Source: Georgenia soli
GTDB taxonomy: Bacteria; Actinomycetota; Actinomycetes; Actinomycetales; Actinomycetaceae
Direction of reading: 5' to 3'
Assembly (NCBI RefSeq): GCF_002563695.1
Contig: NZ_PDJI01000004.1
Location: forward strand, 2,604,001 to 2,668,000
DNA length: 64,000 bases
The stretch's first letter is position 1; each line of letters begins with the position of its first letter. Both the position numbers and the translations under genes were made by a program. This document shows, in pieces, positions 11,948-20,786 of the stretch. The notes below the pieces were generated by a model, which saw only the letters and a program-made list of their open reading frames with translations, ran no database searches and was not told the DNA's origin.

Positions 11948-14539
11948 ATGGGCACGCCCTCTGCCCAGGGCCTCTCGGCCGAGGAGGCCGCCCAGCGGCT
12001 TGCGGCGGACGGCCCCAACGTGCTGCCCCACCCGCGCCCGAGATCGCTGGTGCGCCGGATCGTCGCGCAGCTGACCCACTTCTTCGCGCTGCTGCTGTGG
12101 TTCGCGGCCACGCTGGCCGGGCTGGCCGGGATGCCGCAGCTGACGGTGGCGATCGTCGCCGTCGTCGCCCTCAACGCCACGTTCTCGGTGATCCAGGAGA
12201 GCCGGGCGGGGCGGGCGGCCGAACGGCTCCGGGCCCTCCTGCCCGCCAGGGTGAACGTTCGGCGCGGCGGCCGGCCCGTCGTCGTGGACGCCACCGAGGT
12301 CGTGCGCGGGGACGTGCTCCTCCTCGCCGCCGGCGACCGCGTCCCCGCCGACGGGCAGGTCCTCGCCGGCAACGGGCTGCTCCTCGACACCTCGATGCTG
12401 ACGGGGGAGAGCGAGCCGGCCGCCGTCGACGACGGCGCGGAGCTGTTCGCCGGGACGTTCGTCGTCGAGGGGGAGGCGGACACCGTCGTGACGGCGACCG
12501 GCGAGGGGACGCGGCTCGCGGCGATCGCCCGCCTCACGGCCGCGGCCGACGAGCCCGTCACCCCGCTGACCCGGGAGCTGCGCCGGGTCGTGCGCACGAT
12601 CAGCCTCGTCGCGCTCGGGGTCGGCGGCTCCTTCTACGCCGTCGCCCTCCTCCTCGGCATGCCCACCGGCGCCAGCTTCGTCCTCGGGATCGGCGTCACC
12701 GTCGCGCTGGTGCCGGAGGGGCTCCTCCCCACGGTGACGCTGGCGCTCGCGATCGGCGCGGAACGGATGGCCCGGCGCAACGTCCTGGTCCGCAACCTCG
12801 AGGCGGTCGAGACCCTGGGCTCGGTCACGCACATCTGCACCGACAAGACCGGGACGCTCACCCAGAACCAGATGACCGTCGTCGCCGTCTGGACCGCGGG
12901 CGGGACGGCGACGACGGACGTGCCCGGCTACGACCCGCGGGGGTCGCTCCGGCTCTCCGCCGGCGGGTCGCGGGAGGCTGTCCTCCGGGCGGCGAGGACC
13001 GCCGTGCTGTGCTCCGACGGCCACGTCCGTCAGGAGGACGGCCGCTGGGTCGCCCACGGCGACCCGATGGAGGCCGCTCTCGACGTCCTCGCACGCCGGG
13101 CGGGGGTCGACACCGACGCGGTCCGTGCCGACGGCGCACGGGCCCGCTTCCCCTTCGACCCACGGCGCCGGCGGATGTCCGTCGTCGCCGACGGGCACGT
13201 CCACGTCAAGGGCGCGCCCGACGCCGTCCTGCCGCTCTGCCGCGGCGGGGACGACGGCGCGGCCGCCGCGGCCCTGCACCGGCTGACCGCCCGCGGCCTG
13301 CGGGTCCTCGCCGTCGCGGGCACGGCCGTCACCGGTGTGCCCGCGACGGCCGACCAGGCGGAGCGGGACCTGGAGCTGTACGGGCTGCTGGGGCTGGAGG
13401 ACCCGCCGCGCACCGACGTCGGCGAGGCCCTGGACGCCTGCCGGCGCGCCGGTGTCACGGTCGTCATGGTCACCGGCGACCACCCGGCCACGGCGGTGGC
13501 GATCGCCGACGAGGTCGGCCTGCACCGCCCGGGGGCGCCGGTCGTCACGGGCGACGAGCTGCCGGCGGACGACGGCGAGCTGGGCAGGCTCCTCGAGCGG
13601 CCCGGTGCCGTCGTCGCCCGGGTGACCCCGGAGCAGAAGCTGCGGATCGCGCGCGTGCTGCGCTCGCGCGGGCACGTCGTCGCCATGACGGGCGACGGCG
13701 TCAACGACGGACCGGCCCTGCACGAGGCAGACATCGGCGTGGCCATGGGGGCCTCGGGCACCGACGTCGCCCGCGAGGCCTCCGACCTGGTCATCCTCGA
13801 CGACCACTTCGCCTCCATCGTGGCCGGCGTGGAGCAGGGACGCGCCACCTACGTCAACATCCGCCGGTTCCTCACCTACCACCTCACCGACAACGTCGCC
13901 GAGCTCGCGCCCTTCGTCGCCTGGGCGCTGACCGCGGGCAACCTGCCGCTGGCGCTCGGGGTGCTGCAGATCCTCGCCATCGACGTCGGCACGGACACGA
14001 TCTCCGCGGTCGCCCTCGGTGCCGAGCCGCCCTCCCGCGGGCTGCTCGCCGGCCCGCCCGTGACCGGCGCCCTGTTCAACGGCTCGGTGGCGCGCCGGGC
14101 CTTCGGGGTGCTGGGGCCGGTGGTCGCGCTGGGATCGATGACGGCGTTCGTGCTGTCGCTGCTCGGCTCCGGCTGGCGGTTCGGCGGGCAGGCGGACCCG
14201 GCGGCGCTCGCGGCCGCGTCCGGGGCGGCGTTCCTCACCGTCGTCGTCTCCCAGGCGGCGAACGCGTTCGTGTGCCGCAGCTTCACCGTCACACCGTTCA
14301 GGCTGGGCTGGGGCACCAACCGGTGGCTGCCGCCGGCGGTGGCGGCGTCCCTCGTCCTCTCGCTCGTCCTGCTCGGCTGGCCCGCGGTGGCACGGGAGAT
14401 GGGGCACACCTGGCCGGGCCCGGTCGGCGTGCTGGTGGCCCTGGCGACGGCGGCGGCGACGCTCGGCGTCGACGCTCTCGACAAGGCCGCCCGGGCCCGT
14501 CGTCGTCGCGGGCTCGCCCGACCGCCTGCGTCAGCGTGA
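11948..14539 (+). CDS. P2-type cation-transporting P-type ATPase
   Basis: An 863-residue membrane pump. The actuator domain carries TGES (152-155), the phosphorylation site DKTGTLTQNQMTV has Asp299, and the hinge reads MTGDGVNDGPAL (582-591). Transmembrane helix 4 has VPEGLLPTVTLALAIG, the PEGL ion-site motif of Ca2+/Na+/K+-type P2 pumps rather than the CPC motif of heavy-metal pumps. A C-terminal cation-ATPase domain with four more helices and a basic tail follows. There are no N-terminal metal-binding repeats. Relatives include mycobacterial CtpF-like proteins. The ion is not determined. It begins 23 bp after the hydrolase gene and may be cotranscribed with it. Confidence 0.92.
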   Translation: MGTPSAQGLSAEEAAQRLAADGPNVLPHPRPRSLVRRIVAQLTHFFALLLWFAATLAGLAGMPQLTVAIVAVVALNATFSVIQESRAGRAAERLRALLPARVNVRRGGRPVVVDATEVVRGDVLLLAAGDRVPADGQVLAGNGLLLDTSMLTGESEPAAVDDGAELFAGTFVVEGEADTVVTATGEGTRLAAIARLTAAADEPVTPLTRELRRVVRTISLVALGVGGSFYAVALLLGMPTGASFVLGIGVTVALVPEGLLPTVTLALAIGAERMARRNVLVRNLEAVETLGSVTHICTDKTGTLTQNQMTVVAVWTAGGTATTDVPGYDPRGSLRLSAGGSREAVLRAARTAVLCSDGHVRQEDGRWVAHGDPMEAALDVLARRAGVDTDAVRADGARARFPFDPRRRRMSVVADGHVHVKGAPDAVLPLCRGGDDGAAAAALHRLTARGLRVLAVAGTAVTGVPATADQAERDLELYGLLGLEDPPRTDVGEALDACRRAGVTVVMVTGDHPATAVAIADEVGLHRPGAPVVTGDELPADDGELGRLLERPGAVVARVTPEQKLRIARVLRSRGHVVAMTGDGVNDGPALHEADIGVAMGASGTDVAREASDLVILDDHFASIVAGVEQGRATYVNIRRFLTYHLTDNVAELAPFVAWALTAGNLPLALGVLQILAIDVGTDTISAVALGAEPPSRGLLAGPPVTGALFNGSVARRAFGVLGPVVALGSMTAFVLSLLGSGWRFGGQADPAALAAASGAAFLTVVVSQAANAFVCRSFTVTPFRLGWGTNRWLPPAVAASLVLSLVLLGWPAVAREMGHTWPGPVGVLVALATAAATLGVDALDKAARARRRRGLARPPASA

Positions 14540-14553
14540 GCCCCACGGCGTGC

Positions 14554-14835
14554 TCAGCGCGCGAGGCGGATCCTCTCGTGCTCCATCGCCGAGAGGTCGT
14601 CCGACGTCGCCCGCAGCAGCCTGTCGGCGAGGTCGCGCAGGGCGCGGGCGGCGGCGAGCTCCTCGCCGATCTCCGGCACCTCCGGGTCCTCGGGGTTGCG
14701 GCGGGCGCGCCCGTAGCCCTCCAGCCTGGTGCCGGCGGACGTCCTCAGCACGGCGTGCGCGGTGGTCATGTGCCCGTCGGACCGGACGTCACCCGTCGAG
14801 AACAGGTCGATCGCGATCTTCCAGGTGTGGGTCAT
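14554..14835 (-). CDS. DUF1876 (dsRBD-like) domain protein
   Basis: A 93-residue protein matching the small actinobacterial DUF1876 family: THTWKIAIDLFSTGDVRSDG, a central AHAVLRT...LEGYGRARRNPED and a C-terminal helix with LRDLADRLL. The fold is described as dsRNA-binding-domain-like, but the function is unknown. A strong GAGGAGG site precedes the ATG at 14835. It is convergent with the P-type ATPase, 14 bp away, and downstream of the acyltransferase gene on the same strand. Confidence 0.85.
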   Translation of the reverse strand: MTHTWKIAIDLFSTGDVRSDGHMTTAHAVLRTSAGTRLEGYGRARRNPEDPEVPEIGEELAAARALRDLADRLLRATSDDLSAMEHERIRLAR

Positions 14836-15014
14836 CGGAGTCCTCCTCGTCAGGGTCGACGGGTGCGCCGCCCTCGGCCGACGGCGTCCGCGTCGACGTC
14901 CTCCCCTCCAACGTCCCACCGTGGTGCGGCCGCCGTCATGGGCCGGAGGGCCCACCGGACACGTCCGGCGGCACGGCGGCTCGCGTCGCGTGGGCGGCCG
15001 CGCGCACCGGGCGG

Positions 15015-16181
15015 TCAGATCACCCGGGACGCGCCGGGGAGGCGCACCACCAGCGCACCGAGCGCGAAGGACCCGGCCACCGCTGCCGCGCTCACCACCA
15101 GGAAGGACACCTCGGGCGGCCAGGCCACGTGCTGAGAGGCGAGCACCAGGCCGACGAGGACGGGCTGGTGGAGGAGGAACGCCGCGTACGCGGCCCGTCC
15201 GGCCTCCCGGGCCAGCGGGCCCTGGTGGTCGGCGCGCCGCCGGAAGACATCGATGAGCCAGACCGGCACGGTGACGACGAGGACCGCCTCGAGGGCCGCG
15301 GCCACCAGCGACTGCCACGTGCCGCCGCCGGCGAAGAGGGCGATGTCCGTGCCGGTCCGGGAGCTGACGGCGATGACGATCGCCGTCGCCCCGGCCGCGA
15401 CGCAGGCGACGCGGCCGGCGCGACGGGCGAGCACCGGGTCGTGGAACCAGCCGCGCTCGGCGCCGACCACGCCGAGGGTGAAGCCCGCCACCCAGGCGGG
15501 CGCCTGCGGGAGGGGCAGCCGCAGCCACTCGTCGCCGAGCGGGACGCCCAGGCGCACCAGGAAGCTCGCCCCGGCCACGAGGACGCCGACGCCGGCCAGG
15601 TGCCGGCCCCGGAGCGTGCTCACCCGCTCCGGGCGGGGGAGCACGGCGCGCACCGTCGCGTACCCGGCCGAGAGCACGAGGAGCACGGCGAGGAACCACG
15701 TCGGCCCCCACGCCGGCGGCAGCATCAGGCCGCTGAGCGGCGGCACCCACACCACCGTGAGGGTGAGCGCCCAGAAGCCCTGGTCCCAGCCGGCGTTCGA
15801 GGAGTCGACGTACTCGACGAAGGGCGCGAGGAGGAGGACGAAGAGCAGCAGCGGGACACCGAGCCGGACCAGCCGGTCGCGGAAGAACGCCCGAGGCCCC
15901 TTCCGGCGCAGCGAGGGGGCGGAGTACAGGCCGGCGATCCAGAAGAACAGCGCCATCCCGAAGAAGCTGCCGACGAGCGAGAGCAGCAGCAGGAACGTGA
16001 GCAGCGGGTCACGCACGGGTGTCGTCGTCAGCACCCAGTTGCCCACGCCGGTCCAGGCGATGACCGCGTGGGCGAGCACGACGCCGGCCACGAGCAGCGT
16101 CCTGAGGTTGTCCGCCCAGGCGTCGCGGGGCACCCGGCGGGGCCGCTGCTCCCGCCGCTCGGGACGTGTGCCGACCACCAT
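15015..16181 (-). CDS. Membrane acyltransferase (acyltransferase-3 family)
   Basis: A 388-residue protein with about 10 transmembrane segments. It opens with DNLRTLLVAGVVLAHAVIAW, which holds the family histidine of the L-H/A-H type, and later has RLVRLGVPLL and FLLHQPVLVGLVL, typical of OatA/acyltransferase-3 enzymes that O-acylate surface glycans or other extracellular molecules. No SGNH domain is attached. The ATG at 16181 follows GGAGG. It lies downstream of the SPG-repeat gene but is separated from it by a terminator hairpin, so it is probably transcribed separately. Acceptor unknown. Confidence 0.85.
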   Translation of the reverse strand: MVVGTRPERREQRPRRVPRDAWADNLRTLLVAGVVLAHAVIAWTGVGNWVLTTTPVRDPLLTFLLLLSLVGSFFGMALFFWIAGLYSAPSLRRKGPRAFFRDRLVRLGVPLLLFVLLLAPFVEYVDSSNAGWDQGFWALTLTVVWVPPLSGLMLPPAWGPTWFLAVLLVLSAGYATVRAVLPRPERVSTLRGRHLAGVGVLVAGASFLVRLGVPLGDEWLRLPLPQAPAWVAGFTLGVVGAERGWFHDPVLARRAGRVACVAAGATAIVIAVSSRTGTDIALFAGGGTWQSLVAAALEAVLVVTVPVWLIDVFRRRADHQGPLAREAGRAAYAAFLLHQPVLVGLVLASQHVAWPPEVSFLVVSAAAVAGSFALGALVVRLPGASRVI

Positions 16182-16235
16182 CGCCCAGGCCTCCGGTCAA
16201 CAGTGGACCACGCGCCGGCGCCGTCGCGACAGAGA

Positions 16236-16268
16236 CGAACGTCCCGACCCGCGGGGTCGGGACGTTCG
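16236..16268 (-). terminator. Strong hairpin after the SPG-repeat gene
   Basis: Perfect 15-bp stem with a 3-nt loop (16236-16250 with 16254-16268), 9 bp below the stop codon of the minus-strand gene 16278-16511. It is the most compact terminator-like stem in the window. Confidence 0.7.
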
Positions 16269-16277
16269 GTGCCCACT

Positions 16278-16511
16278 TCAGGCGGCCCGGTAGCTCTCGG
16301 GGGAGGGGCCGGGACTCATCGGCACCACGTGGGGCTCGGGCGCGCCGGGCGGTGGCGGTCCGGGGCTCTTGGGCACCGCACCCGTCGGCCGCCAGCCGGG
16401 TGTGGGGTTGCCGGGGCTCTTCGGCACCGCGCGGGAGTACACCGCGCCCGGGGGCGGGGAGCCGGGGCTGCTCGGGACGACGAACAGACCTGCCTGTGTC
16501 GACGTCTTCAT
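16278..16511 (-). CDS. Small SPG-repeat protein, function unknown
   Basis: A 77-residue protein made of four imperfect repeats of the form VPxSPGxPxPG: VVPSSPGSPPPG, AVPKSPGNPTPG, AVPKSPGPPPPG and VVPMSPGPSPES, joined by linkers containing Arg, Tyr or Trp. It has no signal peptide, no Cys and no membrane segment. Expression signals look strong: an AGGAGG site 9 nt before the ATG and a perfect terminator after the stop. A related PKSPGNP block occurs in the gene 6640-6972. I do not recognise the family. A disordered binding protein or a repetitive peptide precursor are possibilities; neither is shown by the neighbours. Confidence 0.65.
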   Translation of the reverse strand: MKTSTQAGLFVVPSSPGSPPPGAVYSRAVPKSPGNPTPGWRPTGAVPKSPGPPPPGAPEPHVVPMSPGPSPESYRAA

Positions 16512-16594
16512 CGAAGAACGCCTCCTCGTGCGGAAGCGCGTGGCCGGAGGTTCCGGTCCGGTGGCTTCGCCACTTCCCATTCTCGCAAAGCAGG

Positions 16595-16623
16595 CATAAA
16601 GGGCAAGCAACCTGGACATAAAG
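16595..16623. repeat. Direct repeat CATAAAG spaced 22 bp upstream of the SPG-repeat gene
   Basis: CATAAAG occurs at 16595-16601 and 16617-16623, exactly 22 bp apart (two helical turns), inside the only notably AT-richer stretch of the region. It lies 84-112 bp above the minus-strand start codon at 16511, so it may be an activator site or part of the promoter. The factor is unknown. Confidence 0.3.
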
Positions 16624-16766
16624 TCGCCAAGATCACACTCCGGCGCCGGTGGGTGACGCACCTGCGACGTCGCCGCTGCCGGCCCCTTCCCCGGTGCGGG
16701 GCGCCGGGGCAGCATGGGCGGTGCGACCGGCCCGCGGTCGCGACGAGCGTGGTGGAGATGGCTGGC

Positions 16767-17027
16767 ATGGGCGCGGCGCACCCCGGCGACAGGATCATCG
16801 TGCAGCCCGGCCCGGTCGGCGGGCGCGTGCGCGACGGCGAGGTGCTCGAGGCCCGCGGGCCGGGCGGGACGCCGCCCTACCTCGTGCGGTGGTCGGACAC
16901 GGGCAGGATCTCGCTCCTCTTCCCCGGCCCGGACGCCGTCGTCCACGACGGCACCAGTCGGGCGGCGTCAGCTCCGGTCCTCACGGAGGGTGCCGAGCGC
17001 CGCTGGGCGACTGGACAGCAACCTTGA
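16767..17027 (+). CDS. DUF1918 domain protein
   Basis: An 86-residue protein of the small actinobacterial DUF1918 family: [25 protein letters not shown], then [23 protein letters not shown]. The fold is a small beta-barrel, and the function is unknown. Two in-frame ATGs exist (16758 and 16767). The second is chosen because the GTGGAG ribosome site ends directly against the first. The stop codon at 17025-17027 lies inside the HAIR operator of clpB. Confidence 0.85.
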   Translation: MGAAHPGDRIIVQPGPVGGRVRDGEVLEARGPGGTPPYLVRWSDTGRISLLFPGPDAVVHDGTSRAASAPVLTEGAERRWATGQQP

Positions 17028-17043
17028 GCGGAATAGACTCAAC
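17023..17043 (+). promoter_or_regulatory. HAIR (HspR) operator upstream of clpB
   Basis: CTTGAGC-N7-ACTCAAC matches the actinobacterial HAIR consensus CTTGAGT-N7-ACTCAAG at 12 of 14 positions, and sits 52 bp above the clpB start. HspR binding here would repress clpB at normal temperature. No hspR gene is in the window. Confidence 0.85.
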
Positions 17044-17094
17044 TTTGTCGAGGTTGAGAAGAGCAGCATCCCTGAACCACGCACCGGAGGTCCC

Positions 17095-19761
17095 ATGGAC
17101 ACCAAGCTCACCACCAAGTCGCAGGAGGCGATCGCCTCCGCGCTCCAGGCGGCCTCGGCCGCGGGCAACCCTCAGCTGGAGCCCGTCCACGTCCTGAACG
17201 CGCTGCTCGAGCAGGAGGGCGGCGTCGCCGTCGCCCTGCTCGACGCCGTGGGCGCCGACCGCGCCGCCATCGGCCAGCGCGTCCGCGCCGCCCTGACGAC
17301 GCTGCCCGGCGCCTCGGGAACGTCGGTGGCCCAGCCGCAGACGTCGCGCTCGACGATGACGATGATCACCGACGCCGGCAACGAGGCGAAGACGCTCGGC
17401 GACGAGTACGTCTCCACCGAGCACCTGCTCGTCGCGCTGGCCTCCTCGACCAGCCCGGCCGGCGAGATCCTGCGCGCCGCCGGCGCCGACCGGGAGGGGC
17501 TGCTCGCCGCGCTGCCGACCGTGCGCGGCTCCGCCAAGGTGACCACGCCGGACCCGGAGGGCACCTTCAAGGCGCTCGAGAAGTACGGCAACGACCTCAC
17601 CGCCGCGGCGCGCGAGGGAAAGCTCGACCCCGTCATCGGCCGCGACTCGGAGATCCGGCGCGTGGTGCAGGTGCTCTCCCGGCGCACCAAGAACAACCCC
17701 GTCCTCATCGGCGAGCCCGGCGTCGGCAAGACCGCCGTCGTCGAGGGCCTGGCCCAGCGCATCGTCGACGGCGACGTCCCCGAGTCCCTGCGTGGCAAGC
17801 GGCTCATCGCGCTCGACCTCGCCAGCATGGTGGCCGGCGCGAAGTACCGCGGCGAGTTCGAGGAGCGGCTCAAGGCCGTCCTGCAGGAGATCAAGGACTC
17901 CGAGGGCGAGATCGTCACCTTCATCGACGAGCTCCACACCGTCGTCGGCGCAGGCGCGGCCGAGGGGTCCATGGACGCCGGCAACATGCTCAAGCCGATG
18001 CTCGCGCGCGGCGAGCTCCGGCTCGTCGGCGCGACCACGCTCGACGAGTACCGCGAGCGCATCGAGAAGGACCCGGCGCTGGAGCGCCGCTTCCAGCAGG
18101 TGTTCGTCGGCGAGCCCTCCGTGGAGGACACCGTGACGATCCTGCGTGGCATCGCCCCGAAGTACGAGGCGCACCACCAGGTCACCATCTCCGACGGCGC
18201 CCTCGTCGCGGCCGCCACGCTCTCCGACCGGTACATCGCCGGCCGGCAGCTGCCCGACAAGGCCATCGACCTCGTCGACGAGGCCGCGTCCCGCCTGCGT
18301 ATGGAGCTCGACTCCTCCCCGGAGGAGATCGACGCGCTCCGCCGGCAGGTGGACCGGCTGAAGATGGAGGAGGCCTACCTCACCGAGTCCGACGACATCG
18401 ACGACGAGGCCGTCCAGGAGCGGCTGGAGCGCCTGCGCGCCGAGCTCGCCGACCGCTCGGAGGAGCTGGCCTCGCTCACCGCCCGCTGGGAGGCCGAGAA
18501 GGCCGGCCACAACCGTGTCGGTGACCTCAAGCAGCGGCTGGACGCCCTGCGCACCGAGGCCGAGAAGGCCCAGCGCGAGGGCGACCTCGAGAAGGCGTCG
18601 CGCCTGCTCTACGGCGAGATCCCCGGTGTCGAGCGCGAGATCGCCGCGGCCGAGGCGGCCGAGGCGGAGTCGAAGGCCAACGCGGACGAACGGGCCCCGA
18701 TGATCGCCGACCGCGTCTCCGCCGACGAGGTGGCCGAGGTCGTCGCCTCCTGGACCGGCATCCCCGTGGGGCGCCTCCTCCAGGGCGAGACCGAGAAGCT
18801 GCTGCACATGGAGGACGTCATCGGTCAGCGCCTCATCGGCCAGCGGGACGCCGTGCGGTCGGTCTCCGACGCCGTCCGCCGCACCCGCGCCGGGGTCTCC
18901 GACCCCGACCGGCCGACCGGGTCCTTCCTCTTCCTCGGTCCCACCGGCGTCGGCAAGACGGAGCTGGCGAAGTCCCTGGCGGACTTCCTCTTCGACGACG
19001 AGCGGGCGATGATCCGCATCGACATGTCGGAGTACTCGGAGAAGCACTCCGTCGCCCGGCTCGTCGGCGCCCCTCCGGGGTACGTCGGCTACGAGGAGGG
19101 CGGCCAGCTGACCGAGGCGGTGCGCCGCCGGCCCTACTCGGTGGTGCTGCTGGACGAGGTCGAGAAGGCTCACCCGGAGGTCTTCGACATCCTGCTCCAG
19201 GTGCTCGACGACGGCCGCCTCACCGACGGCCAGGGCCGCACGGTCGACTTCCGCAACACGATCCTGGTGCTCACCTCGAACCTCGGGTCGCAGTTCCTCG
19301 TGGACCAGACCATGTCCGAGGAGGCCAGGCGGGAAGGTGTCATGCAGGCGGTCCGGGTCGCGTTCAAGCCGGAGTTCCTCAACCGCCTGGACGACATCGT
19401 CATCTTCGACGCGCTCACGCTCCAGGAGCTCGGGGCGATCGTGGACCTGCAGGTCGACCGGCTCGCCCACCGGCTCTCCGACCGGCGCATGCGCCTGGAG
19501 GTCACCGAGGCCGCACGCGAGTGGCTCGCCCTCGAGGGGTACGACCCGGCGTACGGCGCCCGGCCGCTGCGCCGCCTGGTCCAGCGCGAGATCGGCGACC
19601 GGCTCGCGAAGATGCTGCTCGGCGGCGAGGTGCACGACGGCGACACTGTCGTCGTCGACCGGGCCGAGATCGACGCGGCGGCGGCGCTCGCCGAGACGGG
19701 GACCCTCGCCAAGGGGCCGGGTCTCGTCCTGAGCGTGCGGGAGGAGGCCCCCGTCGCCTGA
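17095..19761 (+). CDS. clpB: ATP-dependent chaperone ClpB (disaggregase)
   Basis: Hexameric AAA+ disaggregase of 888 residues that works with DnaK. It shows the Clp N-domain repeats (residues 1-150), a first AAA+ module with Walker A GEPGVGKT (206-213), the coiled-coil middle domain (about 410-530) with [20 protein letters not shown], and a second module with GPTGVGKT (615-622) and the DIVIFDAL/R-finger region. No ClpP-binding IGF loop is evident. The ATG at 17095 follows GGAGG. It is preceded by a HAIR operator and followed by a hairpin, so it is probably a heat-induced single-gene transcript. Confidence 0.97.
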   Translation: MDTKLTTKSQEAIASALQAASAAGNPQLEPVHVLNALLEQEGGVAVALLDAVGADRAAIGQRVRAALTTLPGASGTSVAQPQTSRSTMTMITDAGNEAKTLGDEYVSTEHLLVALASSTSPAGEILRAAGADREGLLAALPTVRGSAKVTTPDPEGTFKALEKYGNDLTAAAREGKLDPVIGRDSEIRRVVQVLSRRTKNNPVLIGEPGVGKTAVVEGLAQRIVDGDVPESLRGKRLIALDLASMVAGAKYRGEFEERLKAVLQEIKDSEGEIVTFIDELHTVVGAGAAEGSMDAGNMLKPMLARGELRLVGATTLDEYRERIEKDPALERRFQQVFVGEPSVEDTVTILRGIAPKYEAHHQVTISDGALVAAATLSDRYIAGRQLPDKAIDLVDEAASRLRMELDSSPEEIDALRRQVDRLKMEEAYLTESDDIDDEAVQERLERLRAELADRSEELASLTARWEAEKAGHNRVGDLKQRLDALRTEAEKAQREGDLEKASRLLYGEIPGVEREIAAAEAAEAESKANADERAPMIADRVSADEVAEVVASWTGIPVGRLLQGETEKLLHMEDVIGQRLIGQRDAVRSVSDAVRRTRAGVSDPDRPTGSFLFLGPTGVGKTELAKSLADFLFDDERAMIRIDMSEYSEKHSVARLVGAPPGYVGYEEGGQLTEAVRRRPYSVVLLDEVEKAHPEVFDILLQVLDDGRLTDGQGRTVDFRNTILVLTSNLGSQFLVDQTMSEEARREGVMQAVRVAFKPEFLNRLDDIVIFDALTLQELGAIVDLQVDRLAHRLSDRRMRLEVTEAAREWLALEGYDPAYGARPLRRLVQREIGDRLAKMLLGGEVHDGDTVVVDRAEIDAAAALAETGTLAKGPGLVLSVREEAPVA

Positions 19762-19777
19762 CGGACCCCACCGGACT

Positions 19778-19808
19778 GCGCCCGGCCGGCCCAGAGCCGG
19801 CCGGGCGC
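19778..19808 (+). terminator. clpB terminator hairpin
   Basis: Perfect 13-bp stem (19778-19790 with 19796-19808, 5-nt loop), 17 bp after the clpB stop codon and 23 bp before the next start codon. Confidence 0.65.
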
Positions 19809-19831
19809 CGTCGTCGTGGCAGGCTGGACCG

Positions 19832-20644
19832 GTGGACACCTTCGGATCGCTGCAGGACCTGGACTTCCCCGTCGGCGTGGTGGTGAGCGACGCGGACGGC
19901 GTCCTCGACACCTACGGCGACACCACGACATCGTTCGCCTGGGCGTCGGTGACGAAGCTGCTCTCGGCCACGGCCACGCTGGTCGCCGTCGAGCGGGGCA
20001 TGCTCAGCCTGGACGACGCGGCCGGCCCCGAGGGCTCCACCGTGCGCCACCTGCTCGCGCACGCGTCCGGCGTGCCGTTCGACTCCGGCGCCACGCTGTC
20101 CGCGCCCGGCCGGCGCCGGATCTACTCCAACCTCGGCATCGAGCTGCTCGCCGAGCACGTCGCCGAGGCGGTCGGGAGGGACTTCGACGTCTGGGTCGAG
20201 GAGACGGTGATCCACCCGCTCGGCATGTCGACCGTGCTGATGGAAGGCTCCCCGGCGGCCGGGGCCACGGGGTCGGTCGAGGACCTCGGCGCGCTCGGCC
20301 GGGAGCTTCTGCGTCCCACCCTGCTCGGCCCCGAGCTGTTCGCAGAGGCCACGAACGTCGTCTTCCCCGGCCTGTCCGGCGTGCTCCCCGGCTTCGGCCG
20401 CCAGGAGAACAACGACTGGGGGCTCGGGTTCGAGATCCGGGACCACAAGTCGCCGCACTGGACGGGGGCGAGCTCCTCCCCGCGCACCTTCGGGCACTTC
20501 GGTCAGCGCGGCAGCTTCCTGTGGGTGGACCCGGACGCCGGGCTCGCCACCGCGTTCCTGGGCGCGAAGCCGTTCGGGGAGTGGGCGGCCCAGGTGTGGC
20601 CGAGGCTGACCGACGACGTCCTCGCCGCGCACGCCCGCCCCTGA
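19832..20644 (+). CDS. Serine hydrolase, beta-lactamase/penicillin-binding-protein-like (class C family)
   Basis: A 270-residue protein with the three motifs of serine beta-lactamase-like hydrolases: SVTK (SxxK) in FAWASVTKLLSATATL, YSN in RRIYSNLGIELL, and HFG in TFGHFGQRGS in place of KTG. There is no signal peptide, so it probably acts in the cytoplasm as an esterase, peptidase or amidase rather than a cell-wall enzyme. It starts with GTG and has no good ribosome site; a near-leaderless message is possible. It is convergent with the gene 20787-21821, and the gap between them holds a 19-bp repeat cluster. Confidence 0.88.
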   Translation: MDTFGSLQDLDFPVGVVVSDADGVLDTYGDTTTSFAWASVTKLLSATATLVAVERGMLSLDDAAGPEGSTVRHLLAHASGVPFDSGATLSAPGRRRIYSNLGIELLAEHVAEAVGRDFDVWVEETVIHPLGMSTVLMEGSPAAGATGSVEDLGALGRELLRPTLLGPELFAEATNVVFPGLSGVLPGFGRQENNDWGLGFEIRDHKSPHWTGASSSPRTFGHFGQRGSFLWVDPDAGLATAFLGAKPFGEWAAQVWPRLTDDVLAAHARP

Positions 20645-20657
20645 CCCGCCCCAGCGC

Positions 20658-20727
20658 GCGAGACGTCAACTCCTCCCCGAGTGGTCATTTCCTCCGCGAG
20701 CTCGTCGGGCGAGATGTCAACTCCTCC
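20658..20727 (+). repeat. 19-bp repeat cluster A
   Basis: Three 19-bp units (20658-20676, 20677-20695, 20709-20727) of the form GCGAGAYGTCAACTCCTCC, with a 13-bp partial unit between the second and third. They lie in the gap between two convergent genes. They are the same family as the larger array at 38392-38639. Confidence 0.85.
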
Positions 20728-20786
20728 GCACCGCTCGCGTACATCCTGCTCCGCGGTGCTGGTGGTCCGCGCCGGTGGCAGAGCAC

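Noticed and set aside
11518..15135. Long plus-strand frame overlapping the P-type ATPase in another frame
   Set aside because: Arg/Pro/Ala-rich translation typical of GC-rich shadow frames.
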